In this document: piece by piece, positions 16,068 through 23,165 of the stretch
Layout: the number at the start of each line of letters is the position of its first letter
Numbering within the stretch: position 1 is the first letter of the stretch
Assembly (NCBI GenBank): GCA_023415835.1
Contig: JAEZJK010000045.1
Location: 5,930-69,929 of the forward strand
Source of the DNA: Bacillota bacterium
GTDB lineage: Bacteria; Bacillota; UBA4882; UBA8346
Direction: 5' to 3'
DNA length: 64,000 bases
The notes under the pieces: generated by a model
Told to the model about the DNA's origin: nothing
Databases searched by the model: none
Seen by the model: the letters and a program-made list of their open reading frames with translations, nothing else
Program-made: the position numbers and the translations under genes

Positions 16068-16703
16068 TCAAAGCAATCCGAAAAACTCTCCCCATCCCTT
16101 CCAAAAACTATTTAACGAAAGGTTTTTGTATTTAATTAAATCTTCTAAAACCGCCAATTTATATTCCACCTGCGGCGTTCCGGTTTGATTGCCCTTAAAG
16201 GTCGGTGCGTCCGGATCCAACAAACACAAAGGCGGATACAAAACACACCACCAATTTTTACCTTCCCCCCGGCCTAAAATTACCTTTAATCCCTTATACT
16301 CCCCAGCAGGTAAACGTCCAAAGGGATAAGCGATCTCCGGAAAGAAGAACCGTTCCAAACTAACCTTAGCCTCCAGGTTACGATTATTTTCCCGAATTAC
16401 TTGATCGGCTGTTTTTTTAAGTAAAGGCAGGTTGCTCCTTAAAATACCTTCCGCTTCGACCGGATCCTCGACCTTAAGTAATAATGGTTCAGTAACTTTA
16501 ATGATTCGGTCTCTCACTTTCAGCTTTAACTCTTGGTCTTCAGGCAAATTACTATCGGCGACAACATGAAGCCGAATCAAATTATTACGGTTATAAGCCT
16601 CAATAACCGGTTCTACTATTCGTGCAAGCCCGGAACCTAAACAACCTATGATCCAAAACAGCCCCACAATTATACCGATGATTAGTAAACGATATCGAAA
16701 CAA
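16068..16703 (-). CDS. spoIIR: Stage II sporulation protein R
   Basis: The 211-residue protein has an N-terminal membrane or signal segment (about 4-26) and the SpoIIR core: IRLHVVADSNLPEDQELKLKVRD at about 43-65, GRLPAGEYKGLKVILG and NWWCVLYPPLCLLDPD. In sporulating Firmicutes SpoIIR is made in the forespore, exported into the intermembrane space and triggers SpoIIGA to process pro-sigma-E. Here it lies 15 nt downstream of sigG, so both appear to share the promoter upstream of sigG. The start is TTG with GAGGAGG 10 nt upstream. Confidence 0.93.
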   Translation of the reverse strand: MFRYRLLIIGIIVGLFWIIGCLGSGLARIVEPVIEAYNRNNLIRLHVVADSNLPEDQELKLKVRDRIIKVTEPLLLKVEDPVEAEGILRSNLPLLKKTADQVIRENNRNLEAKVSLERFFFPEIAYPFGRLPAGEYKGLKVILGRGEGKNWWCVLYPPLCLLDPDAPTFKGNQTGTPQVEYKLAVLEDLIKYKNLSLNSFWKGWGEFFGLL

Positions 16704-16718
16704 GGCTCAAAATCCTCC

Positions 16719-17519
16719 TCAATCATTTTCAAGTTCGTTATTTTCCGAAATATAGCGACGCATATGTTTAAGGGCGCTTTTCTCAAGCCGGGAGACCTGA
16801 GCTTGAGAAATACCAATTTCATCAGCCACTTCCATTTGGGTCCTTCCTTCAAAGAAGCGCATCTTCAAAATCATTTTTTCCCGATCGTTCAATTTAGACA
16901 TGGCTTCTTTGATCGTTAACCCCTCAAGCCATTGGCCATCTAAGTGACGCTCGTCGCTTATTTGATCCATTACAAAAATCGGATCGCCGCCATCATGATA
17001 AATAGGTTCAAAGAGCGAAACCGGCTCCTGGATTGCGTCTAACGCAAAGACCACTTCCTCCCGGGGGACTTTCAACTCTTCCGCAATCTCTGCTACAGTG
17101 GGTTCCTTAGCGTTTTTATTGACCAAAGCGTCCCTGACCTGTAATGCTTTATAGGCGATATCCCGTAATGACCGGCTGACCCTTAAGGGGTTATTATCCC
17201 TGAGATAACGCCTAATTTCTCCAATAATCATTGGGACGGCATAAGTGGAAAATTTTACATTTTGGGAAAGGTCAAAATTATCAATTGCTTTCATTAGCCC
17301 AATACAACCTACTTGGAACAAATCATCGACAAATTCCCCCCGATTATTGAAACGTTGGATTACGCTGAGTACTAGTCTCAAATTGCCTTGAATCAACTCT
17401 TCACGGGCGGACTGTTCCCCTGACTGCAATCTCTGAAGCAAATCCCTCATCTTACTGCTTGATAATACCGGAAGTTTTGCGGTATTAACACCGCAGATTT
17501 CAACTTTATTAACTAACAT
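16719..17519 (-). CDS. sigG: RNA polymerase sporulation sigma factor sigma-G
   Basis: The 266-residue sigma-70 family protein opens with the sigma-G-specific NKVEICGVNTAKLPVLSS and continues with GNLRLVLSVIQRFNNRGE, DDLFQVGCIGLMKAIDNFD and the region 2.4/3 block YAVPMIIGEIRRYLRDNN. Region 4 contains DEIGISQAQVSRLEKSAL. Sigma-G directs late forespore transcription after engulfment. The usual neighbour sigE is separated from it by a PfpI-family gene and a terminator, so sigG depends on its own promoter, which looks sigma-F-type. The ATG is about 11 nt from GGGAGTG. Confidence 0.97.
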   Translation of the reverse strand: MLVNKVEICGVNTAKLPVLSSSKMRDLLQRLQSGEQSAREELIQGNLRLVLSVIQRFNNRGEFVDDLFQVGCIGLMKAIDNFDLSQNVKFSTYAVPMIIGEIRRYLRDNNPLRVSRSLRDIAYKALQVRDALVNKNAKEPTVAEIAEELKVPREEVVFALDAIQEPVSLFEPIYHDGGDPIFVMDQISDERHLDGQWLEGLTIKEAMSKLNDREKMILKMRFFEGRTQMEVADEIGISQAQVSRLEKSALKHMRRYISENNELEND

Positions 17520-17565
17520 CCAGTTCTTTCACTCCCGTTTTTCACTTAACGCGCGTCTAAGATTG

Positions 17566-17594
17566 ATTATTGCCAAGGGGATCGGTATTTATAC
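17566..17594 (-). promoter_or_regulatory. Sigma-F/sigma-G-type promoter of sigG-spoIIR
   Basis: The minus strand reads GTATA (17590-17594), 15 nt, then GGCAATAAT (17566-17574). This fits the forespore promoter form GYATA-N15-GGnnAnAnT. It is about 45 nt upstream of the sigG start codon. Confidence 0.6.
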
Positions 17595-17650
17595 CCATTT
17601 GATATGGTTTGCAGATGTTAGCCCATTTAAAACCCTATTTTATTAGTAGT

Positions 17651-17687
17651 TAAAAAAATAGCAAACCCCAGTTAAACTGGGGTTTGC
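17651..17687 (-). terminator. Intrinsic terminator after the PfpI-family gene
   Basis: The stem GCAAACCCCAGTT/AACTGGGGTTTGC is followed on the minus strand by TATTTTTTT. It separates the PfpI-family gene from sigG. Confidence 0.93.
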
Positions 17688-17733
17688 GTTCAAAATGAAC
17701 CGTAAAAACCTTTTCCAACTAAATACAAGACAT

Positions 17734-18249
17734 CTAAAACCTTTTTACCATTTCCACAATTTGATTCCCAAAATCCACTGCAGCTTCAGGTCCGGATCCA
17801 GTGATAATGTTCCCGTCGGTTTCAACCAAATTCCCGGTATAAACTGCTCCATTAGATTCCAAGTCGGCTTTGCCGTCAGGAAATACCGTGACCCTTTTCC
17901 CCCTCAATATCCCAGCCTTAGCTAAAATAACCGGGGCAATACAAATAGCGCCCACTACTTTACCCTGATTATTAAAATCCCTGGCCAATTGGTGCGCGGA
18001 TCGATCTTCAAAGTATTGGGAACTACCTCCGCCTCCTATGAAGATAAGTGCCGTTAATTCTTGGTTGATTAGATCCTTAACTAAAACATCCGGTTTTACC
18101 GTCATTCCCAGTTTACCAATGGCCTTCTCCAAACTAGTAGAGGCGGTTAGGACTTTAAACCCGGCTTTTTCTAGTATATCTTTAGGTATTTGATATTCTT
18201 CATCCCTAAAAGCCTTTTCCGCAATGACCAAAGCTATATTTTTTTCCAT
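17734..18249 (-). CDS. DJ-1/PfpI family protein between sigE and sigG
   Basis: The 171-residue protein has the class I glutamine-amidotransferase-like fold: EEYQIPKDILEKAGF near residue 17-31, IFIGGGGS at 69-76 and a nucleophile elbow with C103 in GAICIAPVILA. Glu18 is placed as the supporting acid of the family. The residue after the cysteine is Ile, as in DJ-1-like rather than protease-type (Cys-His) members, so a protease role is doubtful; deglycase or chaperone functions are claimed for relatives. Start chosen at ATG 18247-18249 after GGGGTGATT. It follows sigE by about 53 nt and ends at a terminator. Confidence 0.85.
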   Translation of the reverse strand: MEKNIALVIAEKAFRDEEYQIPKDILEKAGFKVLTASTSLEKAIGKLGMTVKPDVLVKDLINQELTALIFIGGGGSSQYFEDRSAHQLARDFNNQGKVVGAICIAPVILAKAGILRGKRVTVFPDGKADLESNGAVYTGNLVETDGNIITGSGPEAAVDFGNQIVEMVKRF

Positions 18250-18302
18250 AACAATCACCCCATTTCTAATGTTCTAGAGTTGCCTTAATAATCCTTTTGC
18301 TA

Positions 18303-19034
18303 TTAGTCCAGCCGTTTAATTTCTTTTTTTAACTTTTTAATAATCCGTTTTTCTAAACGGGAAATATAAGATTGTGATATCCCCAAAAGATCCGCTACTT
18401 CTTTTTGGGTTTTTTCACTGCCGTCCCGTAGGCCAAACCTAAGTTGGACAATGACTTTTTCGCGGTCGCTAAGGTGATCCATGGCTGAATCCAATAAATT
18501 TTTGTCAATCTCCTCTTCGACATATTTATAGGTCAAATCATTTTCACTACCCAAAACATCTGATAACAGTAATTCATTTCCATCCCAGTCGATATTGAGG
18601 GGTTCATCAAAGGATACCTCAGCCCTAGTTTTATTGTTACGCCTCAAATACATCAAGATTTCATTTTCAATACAGCGCGACGCGTAAGTTGCCAGCTTAA
18701 TTTTTTTACCGGGATCAAAGGTATTAACCGCTTTAATCAACCCGATTGTCCCGATGGAAACCAAATCTTCAATCCCAACTCCGCTATTTTCAAATTTCCT
18801 GGCAATATAGACCACTAAACGAAGATTGCGTTCGATTAAAACCGCTTTGACCGTCCTGTCTCCGGCTCCTAATTTTTCCAGCAAAAAAAGCTCTTCATCA
18901 TTGGATAAAGGAGGCGGGAGGGCTTCACTGCTTCCAATATAAGCCACCATTTTCGGAGAAATTCCGATTATAGATAAAATCCGGACTAGCTGAAGCCTGA
19001 ATCCCCAGAACCATCTTTTCCACCAAATCAACAT
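18303..19034 (-). CDS. sigE: RNA polymerase sporulation sigma factor sigma-E (pro-form)
   Basis: The 243-residue protein matches sigma-E throughout: a hydrophobic N-terminal pro-sequence of about 29 residues (LIWWKRWFWGFRLQLVRIL), then YIGSSEALPPPLS, ERNLRLVVYIARKFENSG, DLVSIGTIGLIKAVNTF, NEILMYLRRNNK and SFDEPLNIDWDGNELLLSDVLG. Region 4 reads LLGISQSYISRLEKRIIKKLKKE. The pro-sequence tethers it to the membrane until SpoIIGA, encoded immediately upstream, cleaves it. The active form drives early mother-cell transcription. The ATG follows AAAGGAG. Confidence 0.98.
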   Translation of the reverse strand: MLIWWKRWFWGFRLQLVRILSIIGISPKMVAYIGSSEALPPPLSNDEELFLLEKLGAGDRTVKAVLIERNLRLVVYIARKFENSGVGIEDLVSIGTIGLIKAVNTFDPGKKIKLATYASRCIENEILMYLRRNNKTRAEVSFDEPLNIDWDGNELLLSDVLGSENDLTYKYVEEEIDKNLLDSAMDHLSDREKVIVQLRFGLRDGSEKTQKEVADLLGISQSYISRLEKRIIKKLKKEIKRLD

Positions 19035-19106
19035 GAGTTTCTCTCCTTTAAACGAATCTTCAGAATTTATCGGGTATATTATTGGAATTTTTAAAATATT
19101 TCCCTT

Positions 19107-20021
19107 TCATGTCAAACAATCATGATTTAAAACCGCCGGTGGGATTAAAGCCTGAAAAGCCCCTTCCGGCGATAACTGCTGATTATAGATACCCACTACC
19201 ACATGGGTACTCGATATTGCTTCTTGTTTTTGCCATATTTTCAATGAATCCGGCCGAAACCCGATTAGAATCCCATGTTCTTTCCCAATGCTTTTAAAAG
19301 GTAAAATTCTCACCCTCTCCTCCCAAACACTCGGTAGTTTCCAGTCCGAATCAAATTCTCCGGATTGCACCTTCTCAATCAAATCAACAACCTCAATTGG
19401 CAATAATTGTTTAATACGGCTAAATTCGATAATAACCACCGGAACCCTGGTTAAAGGGTCATATAACCGGTTTCCGGTATCGAGTAAAGCGTTTAAATTT
19501 AATTCGTTTCCATCCCAACTAATCTGAATCGGGTAAAGGCAAATCCGATCCCATAGTTTACGGTGGATCACACCCCAACCAAGTTCACCCAGGATGAAAA
19601 TGAGGCTTAGGTGAATCCAAAAACGCCACCAAAAATTAATCTCCATCTGAAAATAACGCCGGTTAATACTATCCAGGCCCCAATGTATACCGGAGAGTAA
19701 AAAAGAGAGCAGGTAAAAATAGCCAAGCAATTTGATAGCGCCTTTTAGCTTAAGGGGGAAAAATGACAAGCCTACCATTAAAACCGGGACTAATAACGTA
19801 AAAATAATCGGAGAACCAACCCAAGAGTTGACTAATCCTCCCGAGGCTTGATTAACCATAATTAACAATTGGAACAAACCGCCGACAGCCCCACCGATGA
19901 CAAACCGCCCCCATTTGGCTTTGGTGGTGCTAACCTGGCCAACCATCCATAACAAAACCCCATCTTCAATCCAAGCGAGGATTCCACCAAGTATAGGTAG
20001 ATCTAAATAGACATTTAGCAT
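19107..20021 (-). CDS. spoIIGA: Sporulation sigma-E factor processing peptidase SpoIIGA
   Basis: The 304-residue protein has about five N-terminal TM helices (to about residue 150) and a cytoplasmic C-terminal domain with an aspartyl-protease motif ALLDTGNRLYDPLT. It is the membrane protease that removes the pro-sequence of sigma-E when SpoIIR signals from the forespore. Gene order with sigE matches the spoIIG operon. I choose ATG 20019-20021; an in-frame TTG four codons earlier touches the GGGG that would serve as ribosome binding site. Confidence 0.93.
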   Translation of the reverse strand: MLNVYLDLPILGGILAWIEDGVLLWMVGQVSTTKAKWGRFVIGGAVGGLFQLLIMVNQASGGLVNSWVGSPIIFTLLVPVLMVGLSFFPLKLKGAIKLLGYFYLLSFLLSGIHWGLDSINRRYFQMEINFWWRFWIHLSLIFILGELGWGVIHRKLWDRICLYPIQISWDGNELNLNALLDTGNRLYDPLTRVPVVIIEFSRIKQLLPIEVVDLIEKVQSGEFDSDWKLPSVWEERVRILPFKSIGKEHGILIGFRPDSLKIWQKQEAISSTHVVVGIYNQQLSPEGAFQALIPPAVLNHDCLT

Positions 20022-20088
20022 TTTACCAGTCAACCCCTATTTTAATTCTATTGATCCATTACTAATTTTCCTCTTTAAACTCATCGCT

Positions 20089-20107
20089 TAATTCACCGTA
20101 ATTCACC
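20089..20107 (-). repeat. Direct repeat GGTGAATTA upstream of spoIIGA
   Basis: On the minus strand GGTGAATTA occurs twice separated by one base, 70-90 nt upstream of the spoIIGA start. Spacing of 10 bp places both copies on one helix face. It does not match the Spo0A box, so its role is open. Confidence 0.4.
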
Positions 20108-20137
20108 TTTTTTTTCTCTTTTTTACCGAAACGCCTT

Positions 20138-20182
20138 AAAACGAGGAAAAGCGCCCAGATCGCCTCTGAACGCTTTTCGTTT
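20138..20182 (-). terminator. Hairpin after ftsZ, probable terminator
   Basis: The minus strand folds as AAACGAAAAGCG ... CGCTTTTCCTCGTTT with an inner CAGA/TCTG pairing. Only four T follow in the stem end, so termination may be partial. It separates ftsZ from spoIIGA. Confidence 0.55.
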
Positions 20183-20201
20183 AAATTTATCTTTTTAAAC
20201 G

Positions 20202-21245
20202 TTATTTTTTTCTTAGAAATGGAGGGATATCCAATTCATCATTGACAAACGGCCTAATGTCCAAGTCGTCCAAACCCATCCGTTTGGTACGCCGTTGTTC
20301 AAACCCTGTAGCGATTACAGTAACCCGAATCTCTTCACCCAAAGATTCATCAATTACCGCGCCGAAAATAATATTGGCATCGGGGTCGGCAGCTTCGGTA
20401 ATAACCGCTGCGGCTTCATTGACATCAGCTAAGGTTAGGTTGCTGCTTCCGGTGATATTCAATAACACTCCTTTGGATCCCTCAATTGAAGTTTCCAATA
20501 GAGCGCTATTAATCGCGCTTTTGGCCGCTTGAACCGCCCGGTTCTCACCCTTAGCCAACCCTATTCCCATTAAAGCCGATCCAGCGGTACTCATAATTGT
20601 TTTAACATCCGCAAAATCCACGTTAATTAGCCCGGTAATCGTTATTAAGTCCGATATGCCTTGGACTCCCTGACGTAAAACATCGTCCGCCATCCGGAAG
20701 GCTTCAACAATTGAAGTGTTTTTATCGACAATTTGTAGTAGCCGTTCGTTAGGGATCGTAATCAAAGTGTCAACATTTTCTTTAAGGGTCGCAACCCCTT
20801 TTTCAGCTTGATTTTGACGAACCCGGCCTTCAAATAAAAATGGTTTAGTTACTACCCCAACTGTTAATGCCCCTAATTCCCGGGCCATTTTAGCGATGAC
20901 TGGGGCAGCGCCAGTACCGGTGCCTCCACCCATTCCGGCGGTTACAAATACCATGTCAGCCCCTTGCAACACTCCAAGCAGTTCATCTTTACTCTCTAAA
21001 GCGGCCTTTTGCCCAACCTCCGGATTGGCGCCCGCACCTAAACCTTTGGTTAGGGAATCACCGATTCGTAACCTGATATCCGCGTTTGATCTGTTCAAAG
21101 CCTGTCCGTCGGTATTTATGGCTATAAATTCAACACCTTGAATTTTAGCCTCAATCATTCTATTAACCGCATTAGTGCCTCCACCGCCAACGCCTATTAC
21201 TTTAAGTGATGCAAACTGGTGATTTGCAACATCAAATTCGAGCAT
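20202..21245 (-). CDS. ftsZ: Cell division protein FtsZ
   Basis: The 347-residue tubulin homologue has the G-box GGGTGTG at 106-112, the NTD block AINTDGQAL near 42-50, the T7 synergy loop NVDFADVKT and a C-terminal peptide LDIPPFLRKK for binding SepF/FtsA-type anchors. The linker between the globular core and that peptide is very short (about 20 residues). FtsZ polymerises into the division ring, including the polar ring of sporulation. It lies about 285 nt after ftsQ with no ftsA between and is followed by spoIIGA. The ATG follows GGAGG. Confidence 0.98.
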   Translation of the reverse strand: MLEFDVANHQFASLKVIGVGGGGTNAVNRMIEAKIQGVEFIAINTDGQALNRSNADIRLRIGDSLTKGLGAGANPEVGQKAALESKDELLGVLQGADMVFVTAGMGGGTGTGAAPVIAKMARELGALTVGVVTKPFLFEGRVRQNQAEKGVATLKENVDTLITIPNERLLQIVDKNTSIVEAFRMADDVLRQGVQGISDLITITGLINVDFADVKTIMSTAGSALMGIGLAKGENRAVQAAKSAINSALLETSIEGSKGVLLNITGSSNLTLADVNEAAAVITEAADPDANIIFGAVIDESLGEEIRVTVIATGFEQRRTKRMGLDDLDIRPFVNDELDIPPFLRKK

Positions 21246-21304
21246 AAATCGAATTCCTCCATGTCTATTAAAAAAACTAATAGCCTTAGTAAATTTACTA
21301 TTAT

Positions 21305-21387
21305 ATAAGTTGAATTAAATTTCTTATATACATCATGTCCCTAAATCCGGCCATGATGGAAAAATTAATGAATTTAATTCAACTTAT
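21305..21387. repeat. Long inverted repeat A in the ftsQ-ftsZ gap
   Basis: ATAAGTTGAATTAAATT (21305-21321) and AATTTAATTCAACTTAT (21371-21387) are perfect 17-bp inverted arms. Inside them CATCATG (21331-21337) pairs with CATGATG (21352-21358), giving a nested second stem. Confidence 0.8.
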
Positions 21388-21396
21388 TTCAGCTGT

Positions 21397-21484
21397 AATA
21401 GGATAAAGTAAATTCCGATTTAATGCCATTTGCATTCGGCTTTAAGAACGCAAATCTTGTATAAGAAATTTACTTCATCCTATA
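21397..21484. repeat. Long inverted repeat B in the ftsQ-ftsZ gap
   Basis: AGGATAAAGTAAATT (21400-21414) pairs with AATTTACTTCATCCT (21467-21481) with one mismatch, and inner ATTTGC/GCAAAT (21428-21433 and 21450-21455) forms a second stem. It follows repeat A after 12 nt and has the same two-tier architecture. Confidence 0.75.
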
Positions 21485-21529
21485 GTTTCTGCATTGAATA
21501 AAATTACCCTGCCAGATAATGAAAAATTT

Positions 21530-22294
21530 TTATAACTTCTTCAAAGACTTCGAGGTAATAACGGTGGGAAGATCTGGGACCCGTAAATCAATCTGCTCCA
21601 ATTTACCGTTCAAATCGGGAGAAAGAAGAATAGCCCTTAGATTACTGATCTTTTCTTCCAGCTTTTCAGCTGTCCCTAGTTCGACTTCAACTCGATGGCT
21701 ATATTTAGGTAATTCAAGGTAAAGCCGAAGCCTACCCAAATCAATTTCACTGATCACTTGGTGAAGGTAGTCATCCGAGTATCTTAAAACTTGAAGCGCG
21801 ATTTGAAAATCGGAAGCTAAAACCTTTTCTCCGTATTTGATATCTTTAAGCTTTGCCCCGGAAACAATTGGCAATTCAACCGGTTCCGCTTCTTCTTGAA
21901 TACCCATCACCAACCCATCGTCACCGATGATTAATAAATTGTTTAAATATGCTAACAGGCAAATTGGGAAACGCTCTTGAACATCAATTATTACTTTACC
22001 TGGTAATTGCCGTTTTATTTTTACGGAAGCGATTCGATGATCTTGAAGGATTGCGATCTTAATTTTATTGCTGTCTACTTGGAAAATATTTCGATATGAA
22101 CTTAATCCGGCATTCAAAATTATATCCTCTGAGGAAACCGCTTGATTTCCCCTAATCTCAACATCAGTTACTGCAAATAATTTGGAATTCAGAAGTATTA
22201 TACCGATCAAAAGGACAAATAAGGCCCCAAAAATTATTTCAAATTGAGGAGTTGTGTTTCGCTGTTGTAATTTATTTGTAAAGTCTGTGCTCAT
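21530..22294 (-). CDS. ftsQ: Cell division protein FtsQ/DivIB
   Basis: The 254-residue protein has a short cytoplasmic tail, one TM helix (about 18-36, FEIIFGALFVLLIGIILL) and an extracytoplasmic POTRA domain beginning VTDVEIRGNQAVSSEDII, followed by a beta domain with PIVSGAKLKDIKYGEKV. It belongs to the divisome subcomplex with FtsL and DivIC. The ATG has no direct Shine-Dalgarno; the stop of a 9-codon ORF overlaps it in TAATG, so translation may depend on coupling. It sits immediately after the last gene of the flagellar run. Confidence 0.92.
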   Translation of the reverse strand: MSTDFTNKLQQRNTTPQFEIIFGALFVLLIGIILLNSKLFAVTDVEIRGNQAVSSEDIILNAGLSSYRNIFQVDSNKIKIAILQDHRIASVKIKRQLPGKVIIDVQERFPICLLAYLNNLLIIGDDGLVMGIQEEAEPVELPIVSGAKLKDIKYGEKVLASDFQIALQVLRYSDDYLHQVISEIDLGRLRLYLELPKYSHRVEVELGTAEKLEEKISNLRAILLSPDLNGKLEQIDLRVPDLPTVITSKSLKKL

Positions 22295-22320
22295 TAGAAC
22301 AAAACCGCACCCTTTGGCAC
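22294..22320 (-). CDS. Possible mini-ORF coupling translation into ftsQ
   Basis: GTG at 22318-22320 lies 7 nt after AAAAGGAG and opens an eight-residue frame (MPKGAVLF) whose TAA shares one base with the ftsQ ATG. The ftsQ start itself has no ribosome binding site. The arrangement is what translational reinitiation would need, but the peptide is too short to be supported by coding signal. Confidence 0.35.
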   Translation of the reverse strand: MPKGAVLF

Positions 22321-22322
22321 GG
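22297..22322 (-). terminator. Weak intrinsic terminator at the end of the flagellar run
   Basis: On the minus strand CCGTGCC-AAAG-GGTGCGG (two G-U pairs) is followed by TTTTGTTCT. It sits between the DUF6115 gene and ftsQ and could end the fla/che transcript or attenuate read-through into ftsQ. Confidence 0.45.
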
Positions 22323-22323
22323 C

Positions 22324-22797
22324 TTAACTCCTTTTATAGATTCCTAATACTAATTGGATTTCTCCACGTCCTGTCCCTAACTGCCTGGCAATTTCCTCAA
22401 TAGCTAATCCATCTTTCCATAATTGCACTATCCGTTGATGTTTTGGGTCGATAATTTCATGAGGTTGAAACATTGCCAATGTTTCCGGGGGCTCAGTTTT
22501 TTTTGAATCTACAATTTCCGGTAGCGGTTCCGTTGAAATTACCTGAACTAATTCTTCTTCCTTAAAGGCTAACGGTTCGCTAACTTTTTCAACCTGTTTT
22601 TCAGTACTGTCCTGCCAAACTCTGTCGGCCACTTCTTCAAACTCCTCAATTATGGCCGCCACTAGATTTTCCAATTCGTTTACTTCCTTACGCAAATGTT
22701 GTACAGTTTTAGCGATTGATCGTTTATGGAGAACATGGAGAAAATAAATGATCAAGCAGTTAATACTGATGGTAATTAAAATTCCCCTGCCATCCAC
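22324..22797 (-). CDS. DUF6115 / SwrB-like protein with C-terminal helix-turn-helix motif
   Basis: The 157-residue protein has one N-terminal TM helix (about 4-22), a coiled-coil segment (TVQHLRKEVNELENLVAAIIEEFEEV interrupted for length), a variable acidic linker, and a C-terminal motif QRIVQLWKDGLAIEEIARQLGTGRGEIQLVLG. The same layout and place after sigD are known for B. subtilis SwrB, which promotes assembly of the flagellar export apparatus. Homology to SwrB is inferred from layout and the C-terminal motif; other DUF6115 members are uncharacterised. Confidence 0.7.
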   Translation of the reverse strand: MDGRGILITISINCLIIYFLHVLHKRSIAKTVQHLRKEVNELENLVAAIIEEFEEVADRVWQDSTEKQVEKVSEPLAFKEEELVQVISTEPLPEIVDSKKTEPPETLAMFQPHEIIDPKHQRIVQLWKDGLAIEEIARQLGTGRGEIQLVLGIYKRS

Positions 22798-22817
22798 CTG
22801 CCATGCCCCCGTTTTAA

Positions 22818-23147
22818 TTAAATTTTGATATCAATTATATTTCCCCGTTTAAGGTCGAGATTGGAAGCTTCCTCGGTTTCATTTTCTTCCCATTTTTGGC
22901 CGGAACTGAAACGTCGGTATTTTCGCTCTTTTCTTTCTTCGGATTGCTGATCGTCACGAATCCGGTTTGCCTCCCCGGAAGCACCCCCTTGTTGAACCTG
23001 TTCCTGGCGAAGTTGGGATTCCCTGACTACTTGTTTCGATATCTCCTGTTGCTCAGTAATATAACGGGTGTTATTAACTTGTTCAACTTTTTGAAGGTCA
23101 ACTGAGCGTGGCATAATCGTCTGTAAATCAACAGGTTTGAGCAACAC
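22818..23147 (-). CDS. Small hydrophilic protein of the flagellar run, unknown function
   Basis: The roughly 109-residue protein is charged, rich in Q and E, with no membrane segment: a conserved-looking start LQTIMPRSVDLQKVEQ, a helical middle and a C-terminal LDLKRGNIIDIKI. I recognise this type from flagellar loci of Clostridia but know no function. The start is ambiguous: GTG at 23145-23147 or TTG three bases on are both well spaced from GGGAG. It sits between fapA and the DUF6115 gene with short gaps. Confidence 0.65.
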   Translation of the reverse strand: MLLKPVDLQTIMPRSVDLQKVEQVNNTRYITEQQEISKQVVRESQLRQEQVQQGGASGEANRIRDDQQSEERKERKYRRFSSGQKWEENETEEASNLDLKRGNIIDIKI

Positions 23148-23165
23148 AATCACTCCCTACATGTA

